This document shows, one piece after another, positions 9,394 through 16,709 of a stretch of 43,794 nt of DNA. The DNA is from Savagea sp. GTDB lineage: Bacteria; Bacillota; Bacilli; Bacillales_A; Planococcaceae. Within the stretch, counting starts at the first letter, position 1; the number at the start of each line of letters is the position of its first letter. The DNA lies in NCBI GenBank assembly GCA_030146155.1, contig JASLCF010000053.1, positions 1 through 43,794 on the forward strand, in the 5' to 3' direction. Under the pieces are notes generated by a model, which was given only the letters and a program-made list of their open reading frames with translations, ran no database searches and was not told the DNA's origin. A program made the position numbers and the translations under genes.

Positions 9394-10012
9394 ATTGAAA
9401 CATTCGGAAAACACCCATCACTTTACCTAAAATTGAAACTTGATCTAAAATAATCGGTGAAAGAGCACTATTTTCTGGTTGTAATCTAAAATAGTCTTTT
9501 TCTTTAAAAAAACGTTTAACAGTTGCTTCATTTTCTTCTGTCATAGCTACAACGATCTCCCCATTATTTGCGGTTTGTTGTTGTCGAACAATGACGTAAT
9601 CACCATTTAATATACCTGCTTCAATCATGCTATCTCCAGAAATCTCAAGCATAAAGAGACGAGAAGCGTCACTTCCAAATGTGTCAGGAACAGGCATGTA
9701 CTCTTCAATATTTTCAATGGCATCAATCGGTTGACCTGCCGTTACTTTACCGATCAATGGGATGTGTAGGACAGGCGCCTTTAAGTCTTCGGCTCCTAAA
9801 GGGTCTAATACTTCAATTGCCCGAGGCTTTGTAGGGTCTCTTCGAATAAAACCTTTCTTCTCCAGTCGATCTAGATGACCGTGTACTGTTGAGCTTGAAG
9901 CTAATCCAACCGCTTCACCTATTTCACGCACGGATGGGGGATACCCTTTATCTGTCACTTCATTTTTAATAAAATTTAAAATGTTTTGTTGTCTTTCAGA
10001 AATTTTCTTCAT
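9392..10012 (-). CDS. lexA: SOS repressor LexA
   Basis: LexA represses DNA-damage genes and cleaves itself when RecA is activated. The start chosen (MKKISERQQN, 206 residues) matches the family and has a GGAGGG ribosome binding site. A longer reading back to 10111 would run through the operators and has no ribosome binding site. The N-terminal winged helix contains the recognition region GLASSSTVHGHL. The Ala-Gly cleavage bond lies in VTAGQP, the catalytic Ser in SGDSMIEAG and the catalytic Lys in ATVKRF. It is divergent from yneA across a region full of LexA boxes, so it should repress itself. Confidence 0.97.
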   Translation of the reverse strand: MKKISERQQNILNFIKNEVTDKGYPPSVREIGEAVGLASSSTVHGHLDRLEKKGFIRRDPTKPRAIEVLDPLGAEDLKAPVLHIPLIGKVTAGQPIDAIENIEEYMPVPDTFGSDASRLFMLEISGDSMIEAGILNGDYVIVRQQQTANNGEIVVAMTEENEATVKRFFKEKDYFRLQPENSALSPIILDQVSILGKVMGVFRMFQ

Positions 10013-10050
10013 ACTAACCCTCCTTATAAGCCTTATATTAACTAAAGTAT

Positions 10051-10149
10051 AACATCTGTTCGTATAGAAGGCAAACAGAAGTTCGTAATAACAGTTGACA
10101 AATGCGAACATACTTTCTATAATAAAATTAACAAAGTGAACGTATGTTC
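10051..10149. promoter_or_regulatory. LexA (SOS) box cluster between lexA and yneA
   Basis: The Bacillus-type SOS box is approximately CGAAC-N4-GTTCG. A near-perfect site, GAACGTATGTTC, lies at 10138-10149 just before the yneA ribosome binding site. AACATCTGTTCG at 10051-10062 is a good site read on the minus strand, close to lexA. Two weaker half-matches lie between them, at 10072-10085 (CAAACAGAAGTTCG) and 10115-10128 (CGAACATACTTTCT). The strong sites flank both starts, which fits coordinated repression of lexA and yneAB. Confidence 0.85.
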
Positions 10150-10167
10150 GTATAGGAGGAAATGAAT

Positions 10168-10464
10168 ATGAATTGGATCAAAGAAAATACTTATGTCATT
10201 GTAATGGGTTGTTTATCATTGGTGCTTTCATTTATGATATTATTTGAAAAAGAAGTCGAAGTGGTTGAAATTGAAGTTGTCAGCGGAGATTCTTTATGGA
10301 CATTAGCTCAGGAGTACGGTGCAAAAGATACACAACAATGGATTGAAGTTGTAATGAAAGAAAATGAATTAATTGATTCAACAATACGGGCTGGGGAACC
10401 CTTAAGAATTCCAGCTACTATTATTCATTCAGAGCAATTAGGCAGGGAGTTAGCTAAAAAGTGA
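10168..10464 (+). CDS. yneA: SOS-induced cell division suppressor YneA (LysM protein)
   Basis: YneA delays cell division during the SOS response in Bacillus. The 98-residue product has an N-terminal membrane segment (about residues 9-26, YVIVMGCLSLVLSFMILF) followed by a LysM-like domain (VVSGDSLWTLAQEYG to PLRIPA). The ATG at 10168 is chosen because the GGAGG at 10155-10159 is 8 nt away; the ATG at 10162 is only 2 nt from it. The consensus SOS box at 10138-10149 is immediately upstream. Its TGA overlaps the GTG of yneB. Confidence 0.92.
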   Translation: MNWIKENTYVIVMGCLSLVLSFMILFEKEVEVVEIEVVSGDSLWTLAQEYGAKDTQQWIEVVMKENELIDSTIRAGEPLRIPATIIHSEQLGRELAKK

Positions 10465-11108
10465 AGAAAAAAGCAGTGATTTACTGTCGAGTAAGTACTG
10501 AAAAAGAAGAACAAGAAACTTCTTTGGTTCGACAAAAAAATGAGTTAATGAAATTCTGTGAGGAACAGCACTGGAAGCTTGAGGCATCTTTTGAAGATCA
10601 TGCAAGTAGTTATGACGTGGAAAGAGAAGGCTTTTTATCGCTTCTGGCTTACGTTTCTAATCATCAAGTAGATTATCTTGTGGTACAAGATATGACAAGA
10701 TTGGCAAGAGGAAATGCTCGCATTGCCATTTTGCATCTCTTGCAAAAGTTGAATATAGAGTTAGTGACCGTGGACGAAGGAACTTCATTTGAATTGAATG
10801 AAATGGATGCGCTCGTGTTGAATATTCTCAGTGCTGTTGAAGAATTTCAACGAAAAATTCACAATGCAAAAATTAAAAGAGGAATGCAACAAGCTGTCGA
10901 AAAAGGCTATGACCCCTCTGTGAATTTAAGCAATCGAGGAAATCCTCATGGGGCTCCCAAAAAAGAAGTACCCATCGAGCAAATTCGACTGTTGCGAGAA
11001 AAGGGCTATACATTTGATGAAATTGCAGTGACCTTAAATCAAATGGGTTTCAAAGTGAGTAAAGCAACGGTTCATCGCCGATATAGAGAAGCAACTAAGG
11101 AAAAGTGA
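10461..11108 (+). CDS. yneB: serine recombinase/resolvase family protein YneB
   Basis: The protein is a 215-residue small serine recombinase. The catalytic Ser is in YCRVST near the N-terminus, followed by the conserved QDMTRLARG segment, and a C-terminal helix-turn-helix spans about residues 170-210 (YTFDEIAVTLNQMGFKVSKA). Translation starts at a GTG overlapping the yneA stop (GTGA), implying translational coupling and SOS co-regulation. It is a conserved chromosomal gene of the lexA-yneA-yneB locus in Bacilli, not evidence of a transposon. Its biological role is unclear. Confidence 0.92.
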   Translation: MKKKAVIYCRVSTEKEEQETSLVRQKNELMKFCEEQHWKLEASFEDHASSYDVEREGFLSLLAYVSNHQVDYLVVQDMTRLARGNARIAILHLLQKLNIELVTVDEGTSFELNEMDALVLNILSAVEEFQRKIHNAKIKRGMQQAVEKGYDPSVNLSNRGNPHGAPKKEVPIEQIRLLREKGYTFDEIAVTLNQMGFKVSKATVHRRYREATKEK

Positions 11109-11134
11109 TTATATTTGCACTTCTCCTTTTTTTT
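11097..11134 (+). terminator. terminator after yneB
   Basis: AAGGAAAAGTG (11097-11107) pairs with CACTTCTCCTT (11118-11128) around a 10-nt loop and is followed by a T-rich tract (TTTTTTTTG counted from the stem end). The stem includes the yneB stop codon. It ends the yneAB transcript. Confidence 0.85.
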
Positions 11135-11245
11135 GTATATTCTTCAATAAGGAAATGATACGAACAATGAAGTGATTGAATGTGTCATCTTCTTATTATT
11201 TTGTCGACTAGACGAATGAAAAAGACAGATAGAGGAGGCTAATCG

Positions 11246-11476
11246 ATGTTATCACCAGATAAAATGAATCGAATTAATGAATTATCAAACAAATCAAAAA
11301 CGCAGGGGTTATCTACAGAAGAAGCGAAAGAGCAATCGGCTTTGAGAAAAGAGTACCTAGAGACGTTTAGAAGTACGATGAGAGATACAATTGAACATGT
11401 AAAAGTCATTGATACAGAAGGCAATGATGTCACGCCTGAAAAAGTTAAAAATGCACGTAAAAATAAATTAAATTAA
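11246..11476 (+). CDS. ynzC: DUF896 family small protein YnzC
   Basis: This 76-residue charged, helical protein belongs to the DUF896 family (B. subtilis YnzC), which folds as a short helical hairpin. The characteristic MNRINELSNKSKTQGLS start and LRKEYLETFRSTMRDTI segments are present. A strong ribosome binding site (AGAGGAGG) precedes the ATG. Its location between yneB and tkt is the same as in B. subtilis. The molecular function is unknown; the SOS-locus association is positional only. Confidence 0.9.
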   Translation: MLSPDKMNRINELSNKSKTQGLSTEEAKEQSALRKEYLETFRSTMRDTIEHVKVIDTEGNDVTPEKVKNARKNKLN

Positions 11477-11588
11477 TCGAAAGAACATTGTATTTTAGTA
11501 CAAAATTGTCTACACTTAAAGGGATTAGGTTCAAGTTCACAAGAATTTCTATTTCAAAACGAACACATCTTTTAAGGTAGAGTAGTCG

Positions 11589-11630
11589 ATTCCCACTTCT
11601 CTAACTAGAAGATTAGTTTGAAGTGGGAAT
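11589..11630 (+). promoter_or_regulatory. hairpin in the tkt leader
   Basis: ATTCCCACTTC (11589-11599) and GAAGTGGGAAT (11620-11630) are perfect 11-bp complements. Inside the loop, AACTA (11603-11607) pairs with TAGTT (11614-11618), giving a long stacked hairpin 48 nt before the tkt start. No T-run follows, so it is not a standard terminator. It may stabilise the mRNA or act as a regulatory element; its role is inferred. Confidence 0.6.
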
Positions 11631-11677
11631 ATTTCTGTGAAAAAATATTTGAATTGTTGAAAGGATGTTCATACTAC

Positions 11678-13678
11678 ATGTCGAACGTAAAAGATGGATT
11701 AGCAATTAATGCAATTCGTACGTTGTCAATTGATGCAATCGAAAAAGCAAACTCAGGTCACCCAGGATTACCAATGGGAGCAGCCCCAATGGCTTACACG
11801 TTATGGGCAAAACAAATGAATCACAACCCAAACCAACCTAACTGGTTTAATCGTGATCGTTTTGTTTTATCTGCAGGTCACGGATCTATGCTTTTATACA
11901 GTTTACTCCATTTATCAGGATATGATTTACCAATGGAAGAAATTAAAAACTTCAGACAATGGGGATCAGCAACTCCAGGTCACCCAGAGTATGGAGATAC
12001 AATTGGCGTTGAAGCAACGACAGGTCCATTAGGACAAGGCGTTGGTATGGCAGTAGGAATGGCAATGGCAGAACGTCATTTAGCAGCAACTTATAATCAA
12101 GATTCATTTGATGTAGTGGACCATTACACGTATGCACTCTGTGGAGATGGCGATTTGATGGAAGGAGTAGCGGCAGAAGCTATTTCTCTTGCAGGACACT
12201 TACAGTTAAACAAATTAATTGTTCTTTATGATAGTAATGATATTTCTTTAGATGGTGAACTTGATATGTCATTTACTGAAAATATTCAAAAACGATTCGA
12301 GTCTTATGGCTGGAATTATATTCGCGTAGAAGATGGGAATGACGTTGCAGCATTAAACGCAGCAATTGAGCAAGCCAAAGCGAATACAGGTGGCCCTACA
12401 ATGATCGAAGTGAAAACGGTAATTGGTTACGGCTCACCAAATAAATCAGGAAAATCAGCGGCCCATGGTGCACCATTAGGTACAGACGAAATGGCACTAA
12501 CGAAACAAGCTTATGATTGGACTCATGAACCATTCTCGGTGCCAACAGAAGTTTATGACACCTTTAAAGATCAAATTGAACAAAATGGTGTAGCGGCACA
12601 AACAAAATGGGAGGCGATGATGGAAGAATATCGTCAAGCTTACCCAGAGTTAGCTACGCAACTAGATGCAGCGATTGCACGTCAATACCCAGTTGAATTA
12701 AAAGAGCAATTGCCGACTTATGAAGAAGGACAATCAATTGCGACAAGATCTGCTTCACACCAAGTGATCAATGCAATTGCTAAAGCAGTGCCTTCGTTCT
12801 TTGGAGGAAGTGCAGACCTTGCAAGTTCGAATAAAACGATGATGGAAGGCGAAGGAGATTTCTTACCTTCTCAAAACTATGCTGGGCGTAATATTTGGTT
12901 TGGTGTGCGTGAATTTGCAATGGGTACTGCATTAAATGGAATGGCTTTACATGGTGGGTTAGATGTTTACGGAGCAACATTCTTTGTGTTCAGTGACTAC
13001 GTTCGTCCAGCTGTGCGTCTATCAGCTTTAATGGGCTTACCGGTAACGTATGTCTTCACTCATGACAGTATTGCTGTTGGGGAAGACGGACCTACTCATG
13101 AACCAATCGAGCATTTAGCAAGCTTCCGTGCTATGCCAAATTTATCTGTAATGCGACCTGCAGATGCAAATGAAACAGCAGCAGCTTGGTACTATGCAGT
13201 TACTTCAAAATCTAAACCGACAGCACTTGTCTTATCGCGTCAAGATTTACCTGTCTTAGCTACAACGAAAGAACAAGCATTTGAAGGTGTTGGAAAAGGA
13301 GCTTATGTCGTTTCAAAAGCAAAACAATCGGTTGATGCGCTATTATTAGCAGCAGGATCTGAGGTCAGTTTAGCAGTAGCTGCTCAAGAGGCACTTGAAA
13401 AAGAAAATATTCATGTGAATGTTGTGTCAATGCCTGCTTGGGATCGTTTTGATGCTCAAGATGCTGCTTATAAAGAAGAAGTTTTACCAAAAGCAGTGAC
13501 TAAACGTTTAGCAATTGAAATGGGCTCATCATTAGGATGGCATAAATACACAGGTACAGATGGAGATGTATTAGGAATTGATACATTTGGTGCAAGTGCT
13601 CCAGGAGAAATTGTGATGGAGAAATATGGCTTCTCAGTCGATCATGTAGTTGCTCGAGTAAAAGCTTTACTTGCTTAA
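11678..13678 (+). CDS. tkt: transketolase
   Basis: Transketolase moves two-carbon units between sugar phosphates in the non-oxidative pentose phosphate pathway, using thiamine diphosphate. The 666-residue length (from MSNVKDGLAINAIRT) matches the family. Landmarks are GHPGLPMGAAP, the diphosphate-binding GDGDLMEGVAAEA block, VKTVIGYGSPNKSGK, and the pyrimidine-binding domain with DSIAVGEDGPTHEP. An in-frame start at 11618 is rejected because it has no ribosome binding site and would translate the leader hairpin. B. subtilis has sirA between tkt and yneF; here yneF follows directly. Confidence 0.96.
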   Translation: MSNVKDGLAINAIRTLSIDAIEKANSGHPGLPMGAAPMAYTLWAKQMNHNPNQPNWFNRDRFVLSAGHGSMLLYSLLHLSGYDLPMEEIKNFRQWGSATPGHPEYGDTIGVEATTGPLGQGVGMAVGMAMAERHLAATYNQDSFDVVDHYTYALCGDGDLMEGVAAEAISLAGHLQLNKLIVLYDSNDISLDGELDMSFTENIQKRFESYGWNYIRVEDGNDVAALNAAIEQAKANTGGPTMIEVKTVIGYGSPNKSGKSAAHGAPLGTDEMALTKQAYDWTHEPFSVPTEVYDTFKDQIEQNGVAAQTKWEAMMEEYRQAYPELATQLDAAIARQYPVELKEQLPTYEEGQSIATRSASHQVINAIAKAVPSFFGGSADLASSNKTMMEGEGDFLPSQNYAGRNIWFGVREFAMGTALNGMALHGGLDVYGATFFVFSDYVRPAVRLSALMGLPVTYVFTHDSIAVGEDGPTHEPIEHLASFRAMPNLSVMRPADANETAAAWYYAVTSKSKPTALVLSRQDLPVLATTKEQAFEGVGKGAYVVSKAKQSVDALLLAAGSEVSLAVAAQEALEKENIHVNVVSMPAWDRFDAQDAAYKEEVLPKAVTKRLAIEMGSSLGWHKYTGTDGDVLGIDTFGASAPGEIVMEKYGFSVDHVVARVKALLA

Positions 13679-13692
13679 TGAACGAATGAATT

Positions 13693-13722
13693 GGTGAGGA
13701 GGGGAGCCTCTTCACCTTTTTT
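13693..13722 (+). terminator. terminator after tkt
   Basis: GGTGAGGAGG (13693-13702) pairs with CCTCTTCACC (13707-13716) across a 4-nt loop and is followed by six Ts. This is a strong intrinsic terminator 15 nt after the tkt stop. Confidence 0.92.
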
Positions 13723-13741
13723 ATGAACAATAAAAACCATA

Positions 13742-13770
13742 TTGCTATTCAGGTTTGAACATTGTATAAT
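13742..13770 (+). promoter_or_regulatory. sigma-A-type promoter of yneF
   Basis: TTGCTA (13742-13747) and a consensus TATAAT (13765-13770) are separated by 17 nt. They lie 50 nt before the yneF ATG and just after the tkt terminator, so yneF has its own promoter. Confidence 0.6.
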
Positions 13771-13819
13771 GCAAAGTGGACGCTTTATTGCAAAAATATT
13801 GCATAAAGGAGGAAGACAG

Positions 13820-14059
13820 ATGAGCCTAGGAATCGGTTGGGTCATTCTCATCGCAGTACTAACATTAATCGGTGGAATTTTTATCGGGTTTTACGTTTCT
13901 AAAAAATATATGGAAAAATATTTAGCAGAAAACCCACCTATCAACGAAGAAATGTTACGTGTTATGATGATGCAAATGGGTCAAAAACCATCACAGAAAA
14001 AAATCAATCAAATGATGAATCAGATGAACAAAGTAAGTACAAAAAAAGACAAGAAGTAA
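13820..14059 (+). CDS. yneF: small membrane protein YneF (UPF0154)
   Basis: This 79-residue protein has one N-terminal membrane helix (about residues 4-26) ending in GFYVSKKYMEKYL, followed by the PPINEEMLRVMMMQMGQKPS segment typical of the UPF0154/YneF family. The start has an AAAGGAGG ribosome binding site 7 nt upstream; a longer reading back to 13742 has none. The family is widely conserved in Bacilli but has no established function. Confidence 0.92.
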   Translation: MSLGIGWVILIAVLTLIGGIFIGFYVSKKYMEKYLAENPPINEEMLRVMMMQMGQKPSQKKINQMMNQMNKVSTKKDKK

Positions 14060-14064
14060 TTTCG

Positions 14065-14093
14065 AGCTATCTCTAATCAGGGATAGCTTTTTG
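14065..14093 (+). terminator. terminator after yneF
   Basis: AGCTATCTCT (14065-14074) pairs with AGGGATAGCT (14079-14088), including a G-T wobble, and TTTTTG follows. It lies 6 nt after the yneF stop. Confidence 0.85.
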
Positions 14094-14240
14094 CATTTAA
14101 AAAGGCTCCTTTCATTTGAGGTGTAAGCTAATAATGTGAGTGAATCATTCTAGTCCATCCTCATCTAGTGGTTTTGAGGCTATTTAGAATATCAAAACAA
14201 TAGATTTCTCAATATTTTTTATGTTGAGCTACTTTTATCA

Positions 14241-14330
14241 GTTTATTTTCTGTTCAAGATGGACGCTTTCTATAAGCACAACTTCAGCTTCTACGTCACA
14301 AAGACATGCTCTAGCGAACGGGACTACTGA
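14241..14330 (+). repeat. degenerate copy of the composite intergenic repeat (downstream module)
   Basis: TCTGTTCAAGATGGACGC around 14249-14265 closely matches the TCCGTTCCAGATGGACGC core of the element at 24584-24717, including the start of the following TTCT. Similarity fades after about 30-40 nt, so this appears to be a decayed copy. The right boundary is uncertain. Otherwise the 14094-14371 gap shows no coding sequence. Confidence 0.45.
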
Positions 14331-14371
14331 ATGACAAGTTATACTGTATCAATAGACGTCATAAAAATAAG

Positions 14372-14442
14372 AATAACGTTAGCGACATTCTATTTCCTTC
14401 TAAAAAACCAGAAGAAGGGAATGTTCTTTCGCTAACGTTATT
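14372..14442 (-). repeat. 70-bp inverted-repeat hairpin, copy 1; acts as terminator of the yqkD-like gene
   Basis: AATAACGTTAGCGA (14372-14385) and TCGCTAACGTTATT (14429-14442) are perfect 14-bp inverted repeats. CATTC/GAATG and CCTTCT/AGAAGG pair further inside. Read on the minus strand the hairpin is followed by a T-rich stretch (CTTATTTTTATG), so it can terminate the hydrolase gene ending at 14457. Related elements occur at 38653 and 39967. Confidence 0.8.
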
Positions 14443-14456
14443 ACATTTAGAACGGA

Positions 14457-15386
14457 TTATGATGAAATCGTTTTTTGCTGTTCAACTTCTTTTAAAAATT
14501 GAGCAATTACAGTTTCATAACGTTCTTTATTCATTTTATAACCGCGGGCGTGTGCACCATCTGGTAAGATTTCAAGTGTTTTAGGTTCGTTTGCTCGCTC
14601 GTATAGTTTCTCGCTCATTTCAGGTAGAATAAATGCATCTTCTGCTGTATGAATAAGAAGGAGTGGAACGTGAATTTGGTCAACCACATCAATGGGAGAG
14701 ATTTCAGAGAGACGATAGCCATCTCGCCATTTGATAAATAAGTCGGCTAGTTGGAGTGCTCTGTCTGTCCAGTAGGCAGACTCATAGTTGGCGATATGTG
14801 CCATCTGATCAGCGAAACTAGAATAAGGACAATCTGCTACGATAAAATTCACTTCATCGTCAAAAGTACCCCCATACAGGAGGGCAGTCGCCGCACCCAT
14901 AGACACACCATGAATGCCGACTTCATTCGCTCCTCCAAAAGTTTGAGCGAATTCAACAACTGCTTTTAAGTCATATTTTTCATAAAACCCAAAGCTTGTT
15001 GTTTTACCTCCGCTCTCTCCGTGACGTCTTTGATCATAGATAATCGCATTATACCCATGTTTTTCAAACAACATCGCATATTGGATAGAACGGATTTTAG
15101 TTTCCGTCACGCCATGACTAAAAATCACAAATTTTTGACTCGGCACGTTTTCAATAACAGTTGCATGCACTGAGTACCCATGAATAGAAGGAATAAGGAT
15201 ATCTGTTTTTTTACTTTTTTCATACCAATGGCGTTGTTCTTGATTAAGTAATAATTCTGCTTCAATAATTTCTTCGGGTTTTTTCTTTTTTATATACATC
15301 ATTCGATTCGTAATCATATAACCTGTAGCTACAACAGCACTTAGCGCAACCCCTGTTGCTCCTAAAACCACATTTTTAAAACGCAT
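14457..15386 (-). CDS. yqkD: membrane-anchored alpha/beta hydrolase (YqkD-like)
   Basis: This 309-residue protein starts with a hydrophobic signal-anchor (VVLGATGVALSAVVATGYMI) and then an alpha/beta hydrolase domain: FSHGVTE oxyanion region, nucleophile elbow GVSMGA, an acidic residue in HTAEDAFI and His in PDGAHARGY. Length and layout match B. subtilis YqkD, which also lies near yqkF and nudF. The start at 15386 has an AGAGGTG ribosome binding site; an earlier in-frame ATG at 15419 has none. Substrate is unknown. The symbol rests on resemblance plus neighbourhood. Confidence 0.85.
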   Translation of the reverse strand: MRFKNVVLGATGVALSAVVATGYMITNRMMYIKKKKPEEIIEAELLLNQEQRHWYEKSKKTDILIPSIHGYSVHATVIENVPSQKFVIFSHGVTETKIRSIQYAMLFEKHGYNAIIYDQRRHGESGGKTTSFGFYEKYDLKAVVEFAQTFGGANEVGIHGVSMGAATALLYGGTFDDEVNFIVADCPYSSFADQMAHIANYESAYWTDRALQLADLFIKWRDGYRLSEISPIDVVDQIHVPLLLIHTAEDAFILPEMSEKLYERANEPKTLEILPDGAHARGYKMNKERYETVIAQFLKEVEQQKTISS

Positions 15387-15422
15387 CTCGTTCACCTCTA
15401 ATTTTACTATCCTACTCAAACA

Positions 15423-15451
15423 ATTGTAGCACCACTTGCTTTAAAAGTGAA
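15423..15451 (-). promoter_or_regulatory. promoter of the yqkD-like gene
   Basis: On the minus strand TTCACT and TACAAT are 17 nt apart, and the -10 is preceded by TGC (extended -10). It lies about 37 nt upstream of the ATG and overlaps the tail of the ilvE terminator. Confidence 0.5.
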
Positions 15452-15484
15452 AAATCTTCACTCCTGATAAAGGAAGTGAAGATT
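15447..15484 (-). terminator. terminator of ilvE
   Basis: On the minus strand AATCTTCACTTCCT pairs with AGGAGTGAAGATT and is followed by a TTTTT run. It starts 5 nt after the ilvE stop codon. Confidence 0.88.
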
Positions 15485-15488
15485 ATAA

Positions 15489-16565
15489 TTAGGCACGAAT
15501 CGTTTTTACCCAGTGGAACGGATCATCGAGTCGTCCATTTTGAATACCTGTTAGTCGGTGATAAAGTTGTTGGCTCAGTTCACCTGTTTGGCGATGATTA
15601 ATAACGATTTCTTGATTTTTCCAAGAGAGTGCACCGACAGGAGAGATCACCGCCGCAGTTCCTGTACCGAAAACTTCAAGTAATTCACCATTTGCTGCAT
15701 ACTGATAGATGTCTTCAATGGCAATTTGTTCTTCACTGACTGATACATCCATGTCTTTCAATAGCTCGATAATTGATTTTCGAGTAATGCCTCGCAAAAT
15801 ACTACCATTGATTTTAGGTGTAATGACTTTGTCTTTTAAGCGGAAGAAAATATTCATACTGCCTACTTCTTCAACATATTTTTGTTCAATACCGTCGAGC
15901 CAGAGGACTTGAGCAAATCCTTTCGCTTCTGCTAATTCCTGTGCTTTTAAGGAAGAAGCATAATTGCCAGCTGTTTTTGCTTGGCCAGTACCTCCACGAA
16001 CTGCACGTACAAAATGATCTTCAACAAGTATATCAACGGGTTGGATTGTATCGCCATAGTAGGCACCTACTGGACTCAAGATGATCATGAAGCGATATTT
16101 GGTCGCGGGAGAAATGCCTAAAAATGCGTCTGTCGCGATGACAAATGGTCGAATATATAATGACGTACCTTCTTTTGTAGGAACCCAATCTTTTTCAATT
16201 TTAATTAATTCAACGAGTGATTCTACTGCCCTTTCAACATCGATTTGTGGCATGACTAATCGTTCAAGTGATTCATTCATTCGAATCATATTTTCTTCTG
16301 GTCGGAATAAACGAATTGTGCCATCTTCCCCACGATAAGCTTTGAGCCCTTCAAAAACAGATTGTCCGTAATGAAAAATGGTTGCAGCTGGATCTAGTGT
16401 TAAAGGTTCGTACGGTACGATACGGTCATTATGCCAGCCATTTGCTATGTCATAATCGGAAATAAACATGTGGTCTGTAAATACTTTACCGAACTTTAAA
16501 GTATTCGGATCAGGTTTTGTTTTGAATTGTGTCGCTTTTCTAAATTGGATTGTTGAGTTCGTCAT
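15489..16565 (-). CDS. ilvE: branched-chain-amino-acid aminotransferase
   Basis: The enzyme transfers the amino group between glutamate and branched-chain 2-oxo acids, the last step of Leu/Ile/Val synthesis and the first of their breakdown. The 358-residue length fits the larger bacterial/eukaryotic-type BCATs. Landmarks are FHYGQSVFEGLKAY, RPFVIATD, the PLP-lysine region GQAKTAGNYASS, EVGSMNIFF and GTGTAAVISPVG. The third-codon ATG at 16565 is preferred because the AGGGGT ribosome binding site is 9-10 nt away; the ATG at 16571 is only 3-4 nt from it. No other ilv gene is adjacent. Confidence 0.95.
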   Translation of the reverse strand: MTNSTIQFRKATQFKTKPDPNTLKFGKVFTDHMFISDYDIANGWHNDRIVPYEPLTLDPAATIFHYGQSVFEGLKAYRGEDGTIRLFRPEENMIRMNESLERLVMPQIDVERAVESLVELIKIEKDWVPTKEGTSLYIRPFVIATDAFLGISPATKYRFMIILSPVGAYYGDTIQPVDILVEDHFVRAVRGGTGQAKTAGNYASSLKAQELAEAKGFAQVLWLDGIEQKYVEEVGSMNIFFRLKDKVITPKINGSILRGITRKSIIELLKDMDVSVSEEQIAIEDIYQYAANGELLEVFGTGTAAVISPVGALSWKNQEIVINHRQTGELSQQLYHRLTGIQNGRLDDPFHWVKTIRA

Positions 16566-16666
16566 TATCATCTTACCCCTCTTTTAATAGTCAGAAAATT
16601 TAGTGAATAGTTTTATTATACAACAAAAATGAAAAAGGGAAAGGGCTCTACTAATTATTTATTTTT

Positions 16667-16675
16667 TGTTATGAT
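16667..16675 (+). promoter_or_regulatory. extended -10 promoter of the DAO-family gene
   Basis: TGTTATGAT is an extended -10 element 34 nt before the ATG at 16710. On the other strand a TATAAT at 16615-16620 probably serves ilvE, making this a short divergent promoter region. Confidence 0.45.
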
Positions 16676-16709
16676 AGAGATATGAAAATGTGGAGTAAGG
16701 TGTGAAAAA

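Noticed and set aside
10013..10111. 33-residue N-terminal extension of LexA
   Set aside because: It would translate the SOS boxes and promoter region and lacks a ribosome binding site. The start at 10012 gives the normal LexA length.
10461..11108. yneB as part of a transposon or prophage
   Set aside because: It is overlapped by yneA and located in the conserved lexA-yneA-yneB-ynzC-tkt order of Bacilli. There are no flanking repeats.
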